A program made the translations under genes and the position numbers. From the NCBI GenBank assembly GCA_036564245.1, contig DATCKU010000071.1, forward strand, positions 62,001 through 126,000: a stretch of DNA of 64,000 nt. The letters are read 5' to 3'. The notes beneath the pieces are model-generated. The model worked only from the letters and a program-made list of their open reading frames with translations, was not told the DNA's origin and ran no database searches. Positions 1 through 7,548 of this stretch are shown here, in pieces (within the stretch, counting starts at the first letter, position 1; each line of letters starts with the position of its first letter). This DNA comes from Thermasporomyces sp036564245 (GTDB taxonomy: Bacteria > Actinomycetota > Actinomycetes > Propionibacteriales > Actinopolymorphaceae).

Positions 1-916
1 TCAGCAGGAGGATTGCCAGGAAGAGAACGACCGACAGGGCCGACGCATAGCCCATCGAGAAGTAGCGGAACGCGTTTCGGTAGATGAGCACGACGTACAT
101 CAGCGTGGACTCCAGCGGCTCCCCTGACGTACCTCCCACGATGAACGCCGACGTGAAGACCTGAAACGACGAGATCACCCCCATCACCAGGTTGAACAAG
201 ATGACCGGACTGAGCAGAGGAATCGTGACGTACCGCAGCCGTGCCCACGGACCGGCACCGTCGATGGCCGCGGATTCCAACAGCGACTGAGGGATCTCCT
301 TCAACCCCGCCAGGAAGATCAACGTCGAGGCGCCGAGGCCCCAGAGGCTCAAGATGATCAATGTGGGTTTGGACCAGGCGGGATCGGTCAGCCATCCGGG
401 TGTCGGCAGCCCGACGCTCCGCAGCAGCGTGTTGACCAGACCACTGTCCGGGCTGAACAACAGCATGAAGACGATCGTGCTGACCACAGGAGGAGCGAGC
501 ACGGGCAGGTAGAACAACGTGCGGTAGACCCCGATGCCTTTCGCGCTCATGTTGAGGATGAGCGCCAGCACGAGGGAGGCGAGCAGTCCGGCCGGCACCG
601 AGATCAACGCAAAATACGCGCTGTTCCGCACGGCGATCCAGAAGGATGGATCGGCGGTCAGCATGGTGCGGTAGTTCTCCAGACCGACCCATTCGGGTGG
701 CTGCACGATGCTGTACTCGGTGAACGAGTAGAAGAACGACGCGCCCACCGGATAGGCCGTGAACGCGAGCAGGCTCACGATCCACGGCAGCGTGAACGCA
801 AGACCTGCCCATGCCTCCCTGCGGCGCAGCGGACTCCTCGTCCACCGACCCGCTCGGCTTCGGCTCCGCCACGCCCGGCCAGGACGGGCCGCACGCGGGT
901 TCCCGAGGGCGCTCAC
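1..916 (-). CDS. Sugar ABC transporter permease, MalF type (3' end outside window)
   Basis: Inner-membrane subunit of a carbohydrate importer. About 305 codons are visible and the C-terminus lies beyond the window edge. I chose the GTG at 916-914, which overlaps the stop of the upstream binding-protein gene in a GTGA junction. After about 45 basic residues, the first membrane segment begins near LAFTLPWIVSLLAFTAYPVG, followed by WVGLENYRTML, typical of MalF/UgpA-type permeases. The EAA loop is visible as ESAAIDGAGPWARLRYVTIPLL, the contact site for the ATPase. It forms an operon with the binding protein and GntR regulator upstream. A MalG-type partner should follow just outside the window. 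The substrate is unknown. Family assignment is firm. Confidence 0.9.
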   Translation of the reverse strand, partial: MSALGNPRAARPGRAWRSRSRAGRWTRSPLRRREAWAGLAFTLPWIVSLLAFTAYPVGASFFYSFTEYSIVQPPEWVGLENYRTMLTADPSFWIAVRNSAYFALISVPAGLLASLVLALILNMSAKGIGVYRTLFYLPVLAPPVVSTIVFMLLFSPDSGLVNTLLRSVGLPTPGWLTDPAWSKPTLIILSLWGLGASTLIFLAGLKEIPQSLLESAAIDGAGPWARLRYVTIPLLSPVILFNLVMGVISSFQVFTSAFIVGGTSGEPLESTLMYVVLIYRNAFRYFSMGYASALSVVLFLAILLL

Positions 917-2304
917 AGCACCTTGTTCAGTTCGGCTTGACATGCCTTCTGCGCCTCAGCAAGAGCTGTCGCGGGTCGATCGGTCTTCGTCGCGATTCGT
1001 TCCAGGGCACGCGCCAGTTGGTCGATCGCGAACGACTGGACCGGCGAGTCCCACATCGGGGTCGCGATCGTGAGCTGCTCACGGAAGAAGGCCGTGGCAT
1101 TCTCGGCGAACTCCTGGCCGCGCCGCTCGACAAGTGTGCTCGGCACGATGTCGGCTGGGACGTTGGCGTTGGTCGGCAGGTCGGGAAACTCTGCGAAGAG
1201 CTCCTGCACCCCGGTGACAGCGAGATAGTCGAGGTACGCGAATGCCTCGTCAGGAGCGTTGGACGCGGTGGGAATCGCCGTCCAGTTCGGCCAGTATCCC
1301 GACGTCGTCTCGCTCCCACTCGGGCCGACCGGAGCACTGGCGACCTCCCAGTTCTCGAACGTCGGCTCGACGCTGTAGATCTCACCCATGAACCACGCGC
1401 CCTCGAACCGCATGGCCAGGCGTCCTTCCTGGAACGCCGGAGGGTTCTCGCCCAAGGCGGCTTGGAACGTCTCGTTGACCTTCTGCAGATCACCCCTGTA
1501 CTCGTCGTCGATCCAGTCGACGAAGAACTCCATCATCTCGATGTTCTGGTCGGAGTCGATCGTGTACTTCAGGTTCGCTGCGTCGTAGATCTGACCGCCG
1601 TTGAGTGCCGACCAGATCGGCAACGTGTAGGGGTCGAAGGTGGGCAGGAAGCCCGCTGTCTCGATCGTGTCACCTTTCCATCGGGTGAGCTGCTTCGACA
1701 GCTCTCGCAGCTCGCTCCAGGTCTTGGGAAAGGCCTCCCGGTCGGTCGGTATGCCTTCCCGCTCGAACCAGTCCTGGTTGAAGAACATCGCGTACGAGCC
1801 GGCGGTGATGGGCAGGCCGTACGTCTTTCCCTCGTGCTGGCAGCTCGCCAGCACCGCTTCCGGCCAGTTCTCCAGCCCGCAGTTCTGCGACGATTCCATG
1901 TAGTCGTCTATCGGCAGGAGCGAGCCACGGACACCGAGTGAAACCGGCGTGTCCCACAGCAGCGTGGCACTCGGTGGATTCCCACTGGCCACGCGGGCGA
2001 GCAGCACCTCGAGGAAGTTCTGCTCGCCGGTGTGGCCGGAAACCTTCACGGTGACGTCGGGATGCTGTGCGCGGTACTTCTCCGCCAAGGCCCGGTGCGC
2101 TTCCAGATAGGGACCGGCGCCACCCGGCAGCCAGAAAGTGAGTTCCACCTTCTCGCCCGGCTTGCGCTTCGTCCTGCTGGGTGACGTTCCTGTCGAAAAG
2201 CATCCCGGCAAGGCAAGCGCGCCTACGCCGAGGCCGGCCAGACGGAACAGGTCGCGACGGGTAGTCGCACGCGGCACCGCCACGTCGTTGGAGGGCTTGG
2301 CCAT
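913..2304 (-). CDS. Extracellular sugar-binding lipoprotein of an ABC importer
   Basis: A 463-residue family 1 solute-binding protein that would capture a sugar or oligosaccharide outside the membrane and pass it to the MalF-type permease encoded next. A twin-arginine pair lies at residues 16-17 (TTRRDLFRLAG), followed by a hydrophobic stretch and a lipobox LPGC with the modified cysteine at residue 35. This indicates Tat export and lipid anchoring. The mature part starts with KVELTFWLPGGAGP, the usual first strand of this fold. An AGGAG ribosome site lies just upstream of the ATG. The gene starts 12 bases after the GntR gene. The ligand cannot be inferred. Confidence 0.92.
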   Translation of the reverse strand: MAKPSNDVAVPRATTRRDLFRLAGLGVGALALPGCFSTGTSPSRTKRKPGEKVELTFWLPGGAGPYLEAHRALAEKYRAQHPDVTVKVSGHTGEQNFLEVLLARVASGNPPSATLLWDTPVSLGVRGSLLPIDDYMESSQNCGLENWPEAVLASCQHEGKTYGLPITAGSYAMFFNQDWFEREGIPTDREAFPKTWSELRELSKQLTRWKGDTIETAGFLPTFDPYTLPIWSALNGGQIYDAANLKYTIDSDQNIEMMEFFVDWIDDEYRGDLQKVNETFQAALGENPPAFQEGRLAMRFEGAWFMGEIYSVEPTFENWEVASAPVGPSGSETTSGYWPNWTAIPTASNAPDEAFAYLDYLAVTGVQELFAEFPDLPTNANVPADIVPSTLVERRGQEFAENATAFFREQLTIATPMWDSPVQSFAIDQLARALERIATKTDRPATALAEAQKACQAELNKVL

Positions 2305-2316
2305 GTCACATGACTC

Positions 2317-3084
2317 CTACGTGTGGGGACGATGGACGGCCCGCCGATCGCGAAGAACCGTCCGGAACCGATACCGATCCCCCCGGTAGATGATGTGACC
2401 GAGCTCGAAGGGCCGGTCCTGATCGTCGAAGCAGGTGTACTTTCCGACCAGAACGGCAGCGCCTTCGGCCATGTCGAGGCGCCGCGCTTCCTCGGCCGTC
2501 GCACCGCGCGCCGACAACACGTAGTCGGCGCGGGCAGGCCGGATGCCACATGCCTCACGCAACGTCGCGTAGAGCGAGCGGGTCCGGTAGTCGAGGTGGA
2601 TCGCCGCCGCGACGGCCGCCGCCGGAAGACATGCGCTCGCCAGGGCGACCGGCATGTCGTCGAGCTTGCGCAACCGATCGAGGCAGAAGAGCTCCGAGCC
2701 TGGAGCGATACCGAGCACTTCCGCTTCGTCGAGGGTGCTGGGCCGGGTTCCCTGGTGGAGCACCTCTGCCGACGCCCGCAGCCCGCGTGACGCCGCCATC
2801 TCGGTGAAGCTCAGCGGAGGCTCCTGTCCTTCCTCCACCACGCTGGGCGGCGCGATGACATGCCAGCCGCTTCCATGCGTTGGCTCGAGAAGACCGTCGT
2901 CATAAAGAGCCCGTAAGGCAACGCGCAGCGTTGCTCTACTCACGGCAAGCGACGAGCTCAGCTCGCGTTCGGACGGGAGACGGCTTCCAGGGGGGAACGT
3001 CCCGCTCGCGATCGCCGCGGCGATGGTGCGATACACCTGCAGCGATGGCGGACCGTCGCCGCTCTTGCGTACGTTCTCGAGCAT
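2317..3084 (-). CDS. GntR-family regulator with UTRA ligand domain (HutC subfamily)
   Basis: A 255-residue repressor-type protein. A winged helix-turn-helix spans about residues 15-80 (GSRLPSERELSSSLAVSRAT, then GSGWHV), and a UTRA effector domain covers about 95-245. It is the first gene of a leftward operon with a sugar-binding lipoprotein and permease, so it probably senses the imported sugar or its phosphate and controls this operon and itself. Two AGACC (GGTCT on the coding strand) half-sites 21 bases apart lie just upstream of the start and may be its operator. The family call is secure; the effector is unknown. Confidence 0.9.
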   Translation of the reverse strand: MLENVRKSGDGPPSLQVYRTIAAAIASGTFPPGSRLPSERELSSSLAVSRATLRVALRALYDDGLLEPTHGSGWHVIAPPSVVEEGQEPPLSFTEMAASRGLRASAEVLHQGTRPSTLDEAEVLGIAPGSELFCLDRLRKLDDMPVALASACLPAAAVAAAIHLDYRTRSLYATLREACGIRPARADYVLSARGATAEEARRLDMAEGAAVLVGKYTCFDDQDRPFELGHIIYRGDRYRFRTVLRDRRAVHRPHT

Positions 3085-3087
3085 GAT

Positions 3088-3117
3088 TGGTAGACCGGTG
3101 GACTGCTATGTCAGACC
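3088..3117 (-). promoter_or_regulatory. Possible GntR operator half-sites
   Basis: On the minus strand two GGTCT half-sites occur 21 bases apart (AGACC at 3092-3096 and 3113-3117 on the plus strand), immediately upstream of the GntR gene. HutC-type GntR proteins bind sites built from GGTCTA-like halves, usually as a close inverted repeat. Here the halves are direct repeats two helical turns apart, so the assignment is weak. Confidence 0.2.
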
Positions 3118-3247
3118 TATTAGCTCGAAAGTATTCCCTGGCGTACAACTGTGCGACCGGTTTCGGCCGCAGCTCGCCTCGCCGGTGACGAGCCAGAGCG
3201 GGAGCATGCCGCACACGACCGCCGGCTGAGTGGAGATCGGGGAGTGA

Positions 3248-3724
3248 CTACCTGCTGGAAGGTCTGGTGTGGCGCGCGAGATGGCCGAGCACGATGTCCC
3301 CGATCTCGGCGAGGACGTCGAGCTGTTCCGGCGAGAGCAGGTCGAGGAAGTACTCTCGGGCGGCGGCGATGTGAGTCGGCGCCGCGGCCTCGATGGCGGC
3401 CCGACCCTCGGGCGTGATCTCGATCTCGGCGCTTCGTGCGTCGGTGGGACACAGGTGCTTGCGGACGAGACCGCGCTGCTGCATCCGGGCCACCTGGTGC
3501 GAAAGGCGGCTCTTCTCCCAGCCGATCTGGCACCGCAGCTCGAGGGCCCGTAGCCGACCCTCCGGAGCCTCGGCCAGTGCTGCCAAGATCACGTAGTCCG
3601 CCTCGGACAGTCCGGAGTCCCGCTGGAGTCGCTGGTTCAGCACGGCCGCCAGATGCTCGCGCATCTTGTTGTACGTACACCACGCTCGTGCCTCGCGCTC
3701 GCCGAGCAGCCGGGACTCGGACAC
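3248..3724 (-). CDS. MarR-family transcriptional regulator
   Basis: A 158-residue winged-helix protein. I start it at the GTG at 3724-3722 (VSESRLLGEREARAW) because GAGGGAGGGG lies directly upstream; an in-frame ATG 13 codons earlier has no such site. The DNA-binding part includes SEADYVILAALAEAPEGRLR and IGWEKSRLSHQVARMQQRGLV, followed by a wing with DARSAEIEITPEG. It is transcribed divergently from the luciferase-like/hemerythrin fusion across a perfect palindrome, the usual arrangement for a MarR protein that represses itself and its neighbour until a ligand or oxidant binds. It has only a few cysteines and no obvious redox CxxC motif. Confidence 0.9.
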   Translation of the reverse strand: MSESRLLGEREARAWCTYNKMREHLAAVLNQRLQRDSGLSEADYVILAALAEAPEGRLRALELRCQIGWEKSRLSHQVARMQQRGLVRKHLCPTDARSAEIEITPEGRAAIEAAAPTHIAAAREYFLDLLSPEQLDVLAEIGDIVLGHLARHTRPSSR

Positions 3725-3775
3725 GCTCCCCTCCCTCGCCGGGATCCCTGGACCACTACCCACTTGCCGGGACCA

Positions 3776-3801
3776 GATATGGTTGACTCATCAACCATAT
3801 C
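3776..3801. promoter_or_regulatory. Perfect palindrome, probable MarR operator
   Basis: Two perfectly complementary 11-base arms, GATATGGTTGA (3776-3786) and TCAACCATATC (3791-3801), are separated by CTCA. The site lies between the MarR gene (start 3724) and the fusion gene (start 3828). MarR dimers bind inverted repeats of about this length with TTGA/TCAA cores. Its position would let one dimer block both divergent promoters. Confidence 0.75.
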
Positions 3802-3827
3802 GAAGGCCCGATCGATGGGAAGCGCAC

Positions 3828-5492
3828 ATGCCCGACTACGGTCACGACCTGCTCTTCGGCGTCTTCCTCCCGCCCCTCGCCGCTCGTGCGGAGACCGTGC
3901 TCAGCCTCGCCGAGCGCGCCGACGCCCTGAGCCTTGACCTCGTGAGCTTCCAGGACCATCCGTACCAACCGGCGTTCCTCGACACGTGGACGCTTCTCAC
4001 GGCGGCCGCGACCCGCACCCGGCAGGCCCGCCTCTTCCCCAACGTCGCCAACCTGCCGCTTCGTGATCCAGCCGTCCTCGCACGCAGCGCGGCGAGCCTC
4101 GACATCCTGAGCGGTGGCCGGGTGGAGCTCGGGCTCGGCGCCGGCGCCTTCTGGGACGCGATCGCCGCCATGGGCGGTCCCCGCCGCACGCCGAAGGAAG
4201 CCGTCGCCGCCCTCGCGGAGGCGATCGAGGTGATCCGCGCGCTCTGGAAGCCTGGACGCGGTGTGAAGTTCGCCGGTCGTCACTACCGCCTCGACGGCAC
4301 GAAACCTGGACCGCTTCCCGTGCATCCGATCGGGATCTGGCTCGGCGCGTACCGCCCTCGCATGATCCGGCTCACCGGACGCGTCGCGGACGGCTGGATA
4401 CCCAGCTCTGCATACGCCCCACCCGAAACGCTTGCCGACATGAACGCGATCATCGACGAGGCCGCGCACGCCGCTGGCCGGTCGCCGGGCGAGATCCGCC
4501 GGCTCTACAACGTCGGCGGGCGCTTCACGGGAACGGGCGCGGAGTTCCTCCAGGGCCCGCCCGCCGTGTGGGTCGAGCAACTCGCCGAGCTCGCCCTGAC
4601 CGACGGGATCAGTGGGTTCGTCCTCACGGTCGACCTCGACGCCGAGTCGGACATCCAGCGCTTCGCCGAGGAGGTGGTGCCCGGTGTCCGTGAGCTGGTC
4701 GAGGCGGAACGCCGGACCACGCGTCGAGAGCCCACGTCGAGCGACAGCGACCGAGCCACCGTCGAAACCCACGAGTCCGCACGTGGGGCTTCGGTCAACA
4801 CGCGGCCAAACCTCGCAGCCGGCGAGACTACCCAGACGCGGCCGACCCACGCAGACGGCAGAGGAGCCGCAAACGTCTTCACGGTGCTGGGTGTCACGCC
4901 GACACCCGACACCGGCGAACGACTGACGAACGCGACGCCGTGGGACGAGTCCGAGCGGCCGCACGCTCCGGCACCCGATCCCGACACCACGTACACCGTC
5001 GAGGGACGGACGGAGAGCCAACGGCTGGTCGCCATCCACGACCATCTGCGCGACGAGCTGCGGCAGATCCGCGACATCGTCGCCCAGGTGCTGGACGGCG
5101 CAGCCGACGTGGCCGCCGCCCGGTCGGCGATCAACGCCATGACGATCCGGCAGAACAACTGGACCGTCGGCGCCTACTGCCAGTCGTACTGCCGCATCGT
5201 CACCGTCCATCACACGATCGAGGACCAGGCGCTGTTCCCCCATCTCCGCAAGGCCGATCCACGACTCGGCCCGGTCGTCGACCGGCTCGAGCTCGAACAC
5301 CACGCGATCGCGGGCATCCTGGACCGACTCGACGCGGCACTGGTGGCGTTCGTGAAGAACCCCGCAAGCGCACCGGAGTTGCGGTTTCAGGTCGACGTGC
5401 TCACCGATGCCCTGCTGTCGCATCTGTCGTACGAAGAGCACGAGCTTCTCGAGCCGCTCGCCCGGTTCCCCTTCGAGGCCGGTCTGGCATAG
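3828..5492 (+). CDS. Luciferase-like flavin/F420 oxidoreductase fused to a hemerythrin domain
   Basis: A 554-residue two-domain protein. Residues 1 to about 300 are a luciferase-like monooxygenase barrel (LLM class): LLFGVFLPPLAAR at the N-terminus, SGGRVELGLGAGAFWDA, and a conserved basic/proline middle. Residues about 300-395 are a low-complexity hydrophilic linker. Residues 398-554 are a four-helix hemerythrin/HHE domain with candidate di-iron ligands H404/H406, H461/H462, E465, H472, H491/H492, H538 and E539. LLM enzymes use FMN or F420 on small substrates; hemerythrin domains bind O2, NO or store iron. I start at ATG 3828 with GGGAAG upstream; the open frame extends further but overlaps the palindrome. 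No frameshift separates the domains, so the fusion looks genuine. Confidence 0.88.
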   Translation: MPDYGHDLLFGVFLPPLAARAETVLSLAERADALSLDLVSFQDHPYQPAFLDTWTLLTAAATRTRQARLFPNVANLPLRDPAVLARSAASLDILSGGRVELGLGAGAFWDAIAAMGGPRRTPKEAVAALAEAIEVIRALWKPGRGVKFAGRHYRLDGTKPGPLPVHPIGIWLGAYRPRMIRLTGRVADGWIPSSAYAPPETLADMNAIIDEAAHAAGRSPGEIRRLYNVGGRFTGTGAEFLQGPPAVWVEQLAELALTDGISGFVLTVDLDAESDIQRFAEEVVPGVRELVEAERRTTRREPTSSDSDRATVETHESARGASVNTRPNLAAGETTQTRPTHADGRGAANVFTVLGVTPTPDTGERLTNATPWDESERPHAPAPDPDTTYTVEGRTESQRLVAIHDHLRDELRQIRDIVAQVLDGAADVAAARSAINAMTIRQNNWTVGAYCQSYCRIVTVHHTIEDQALFPHLRKADPRLGPVVDRLELEHHAIAGILDRLDAALVAFVKNPASAPELRFQVDVLTDALLSHLSYEEHELLEPLARFPFEAGLA

Positions 5493-5551
5493 CTCCTGAA
5501 GCGCGGTCGGACGACGAGACGACTTCAAGGCGTCGGACCAGGGACTAGAAA

Positions 5552-5595
5552 GACCGGCGCGGAGCGGCCTTCGTAAGCCCAAGGAGCGGCCGGTC
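5552..5595. terminator. Weak inverted repeat between convergent genes
   Basis: GACCGGC (5552-5558) and GCCGGTC (5589-5595) are complementary arms around a 30-base GC-rich loop, in the 111-base gap between the fusion gene and the convergent dehydrogenase gene. There is no T-tract. The position suits a bidirectional terminator, but the long loop makes this tentative. Confidence 0.25.
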
Positions 5596-5603
5596 CAATC
5601 TGG

Positions 5604-6587
5604 TCATTGCGAGCCGCTCACGTACACGACGTTGGCAAGCGGCTCGCCCGCCACAAGGCGATCGATGTTCCTGGCGATGTCGACCACCCGTCCGGCGAAG
5701 GTCTCGGTCGTCACCCCGGAGACGTGCGGTGTCAAGACGACGTTGTCGAGTTCGGCGAACGGCCGCGACGAGGGCTCACCCTTGCCGGAGGAGTCCGGAT
5801 ACCGCCACCACACGTCGAGCGCCGCGCCCGCGATGCGCCGCTCGACAAGAGTCGTGTAGAGCGCGTCCTCGTCGATCACCGGGCCTCGGGCGACGTTGAC
5901 GACGAGCGCAGTCGGCTTCATGGCGGCAAGCTCTCGAGCGCCGATGAGCGACCTGGTCTCGGACGACAGCGGGACGGTCACCACCACCACGTCGGACTCC
6001 GCGCACAGGTCGTGGAGCCGGTCGGGCCCGCCCAGCCAGTCGAGCGTGACACCCTCGGAACCACGACCCGGATCGCGGCGAATGGCGACGCAACGGGTGT
6101 CGAACACCGTGAACAGGCGTACCACCTCACGACCGATCTCCCCGAGACCGATCACGCCGACCGTCTTGCCCCGCAGCGTGTCCGGCCGCTGGATCGTCGG
6201 GTCGTACCGCACCGACCGCCAGCGCCCCGCACGCAGAGCCCGATCCGATGGCACGAGATCTCTCATGAGAGCGAGCGTCGCCATGACGACGTACTCGGCG
6301 ATCGACCGGCCATGGTGGAACGTGTTCGCGACGATCACACCAGGTGGGAGGGCGTCGAAGGCGATTCCTTCGTACCCAGCTCCTGGCGTCTGCACGAGCT
6401 TGAGTCGCGTGGCAGCGGCCGCCACCTCGGCTGGCAGGTGACCCGTGACGACCACATCGGCCTGCGCAACCGTCTCGGCGTCGATCCGATCGACGCGTTC
6501 CCAGTGGTGGCGTTCTGCGGTAGCCCTCTCGAGCTCACCTCGATAGGCGTCCAGAAACGGCTCGCTGAGCACGATCCTCAAGACCAT
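5604..6587 (-). CDS. D-isomer-specific 2-hydroxyacid dehydrogenase
   Basis: A 327-residue NAD(P)-dependent dehydrogenase that would interconvert a 2-hydroxyacid and its 2-oxoacid. The Rossmann fingerprint VGVIGLGEIG lies mid-protein. The catalytic Arg is in NVARGPVIDEDAL and the catalytic His in LTPHVSGVT. The usual Glu region reads ALDVWWRYPDSSGKG, with a WWRYP stretch instead of the common FxxEPL, so the substrate pocket is unusual. I start at ATG 6587 (MVLRIVLSEPF), which overlaps the end of the GNAT gene by 10 bases, indicating translational coupling. The longer open frame has no ribosome site. The substrate is unknown. Confidence 0.88.
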   Translation of the reverse strand: MVLRIVLSEPFLDAYRGELERATAERHHWERVDRIDAETVAQADVVVTGHLPAEVAAAATRLKLVQTPGAGYEGIAFDALPPGVIVANTFHHGRSIAEYVVMATLALMRDLVPSDRALRAGRWRSVRYDPTIQRPDTLRGKTVGVIGLGEIGREVVRLFTVFDTRCVAIRRDPGRGSEGVTLDWLGGPDRLHDLCAESDVVVVTVPLSSETRSLIGARELAAMKPTALVVNVARGPVIDEDALYTTLVERRIAGAALDVWWRYPDSSGKGEPSSRPFAELDNVVLTPHVSGVTTETFAGRVVDIARNIDRLVAGEPLANVVYVSGSQ

Positions 6588-7372
6588 TCGTACAGCCTCA
6601 TCTCGCAATAGTCGGCGAATCCGATCCGGGAGTAGACCGAGTGCCCCGCCGGTGACGAGCACAACACGCCTACCCGGAAACCGAGATCGCGTGCCTCTCT
6701 CAGCGCCGCGAGTGTCAGCGCGGCGCCGATCCCCCGGCGACGAAACGCCGGAACCGTCATCACGAAGTAGATCCCCGCAACACCTGCGCCGAGGAAGAGC
6801 GTCGCCGTCCCGACCGGTTGCTCACCTATGGAGCCGAGATAGTGACGAAACCGGTCGAAACCCGCGCGGGCGTAGACCTTGGCCGCCCAGCGAGCCTCCC
6901 GCTCCCCCTCGCCGAATCCCTGGGCCAGCGTGTCAGCCCACGTTTCCAACTCCACAGGCGCCGAGATCCGGTTGATCGGCAAACCGTCGACGCTGGGAGA
7001 CTCATCGGCCACCCGCGAAAGGTCAGCCGCCATGCCCCATTTCGTACCGCCGTCGGAGAACCCCGCCGCCAGCAGGCGCCGGCCGAGATCGGACGGCCGC
7101 ATCGACGGTCCGACGTGCCAGGTGCCAGGTACGCCCCTCGCGGTCATGAGGCGGATCGATTCCGCGATCGCGTGATCCGCCTCGTCCGCGTCGAGATCTG
7201 CGCGTACGACGCAGTTGTGGTAGTCGATCGGTGAGCCTCCGATGGTCCACGACAGCTTCCGGTCGATGCGTTGCTCGCCGCCGCCCAGCCGGCCCATCTT
7301 TAGGAGCAGCTCGGCCGCGTTCTCCTCGATCGCCCGAACGATGTCGGGGATCGAGTGCTGCCGCAGGCGCAT
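6578..7372 (-). CDS. GNAT-family N-acetyltransferase
   Basis: A 264-residue acetyl-CoA-dependent acetyltransferase. The C-terminal half carries the GNAT core: VAGIYFVMTVPAFRRRGIG, where RRRGIG is the acetyl-CoA pyrophosphate loop, then ALTLAALREARDLGF and VYSRIGFADYCEMRLYEW. The N-terminal half (about residues 1-125) is a divergent second GNAT-like lobe with VPGTWHVGPSMRPSDLGRRL, seen in two-domain actinobacterial members. The start is ATG 7372 with GGGAGA about 8 bases upstream; the open frame extends 62 codons further through a tandem repeat but looks non-coding there. It is co-transcribed with the hydroxyacid dehydrogenase. The acetyl acceptor is unknown. Confidence 0.87.
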   Translation of the reverse strand: MRLRQHSIPDIVRAIEENAAELLLKMGRLGGGEQRIDRKLSWTIGGSPIDYHNCVVRADLDADEADHAIAESIRLMTARGVPGTWHVGPSMRPSDLGRRLLAAGFSDGGTKWGMAADLSRVADESPSVDGLPINRISAPVELETWADTLAQGFGEGEREARWAAKVYARAGFDRFRHYLGSIGEQPVGTATLFLGAGVAGIYFVMTVPAFRRRGIGAALTLAALREARDLGFRVGVLCSSPAGHSVYSRIGFADYCEMRLYEWS

Positions 7373-7383
7373 GCGACCATTCT

Positions 7384-7426
7384 CCCTGCAAGGTCTACCG
7401 TCGCTCCCCGCAAGGTCTGCCGTCGC
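7384..7426. repeat. Two 21-base direct repeats in a divergent promoter region
   Basis: Copies at 7384-7404 and 7406-7426 share GCAAGGTCT followed by CCGTCGC and differ at only two of 21 positions, giving a 22-base period. They sit 12 bases upstream of the GNAT start and about 120 bases upstream of the aldehyde dehydrogenase. A two-turn spacing in a divergent promoter suggests paired binding sites, though simple duplication is possible. Confidence 0.6.
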
Positions 7427-7548
7427 CATCGCCGAAGGACCGCTCTGGGCTGGCTGGCGCATACCGGGGCGCATGCCGAGACTCGCGGTAGCCTGGCTCA
7501 GCGCCGGGCGGCCGACCGCGCCGGACAAGTCGAGGAGGTGAGCCACCG

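Noticed and set aside
811..1941. Long plus-strand open frame opposite the sugar-binding protein
   Set aside because: It is the antisense shadow of a gene with clear lipobox and family features; its own translation is Arg- and Pro-rich with no domain.
3756..5582. 608-codon minus-strand frame opposite the luciferase/hemerythrin gene
   Set aside because: The plus strand encodes two recognisable domains; the minus frame shows none and simply mirrors high-GC codon bias.
7384..7426. Short repeats as a possible CRISPR remnant
   Set aside because: Only two units, almost adjacent with a one-base gap and no spacer; no cas gene is nearby.
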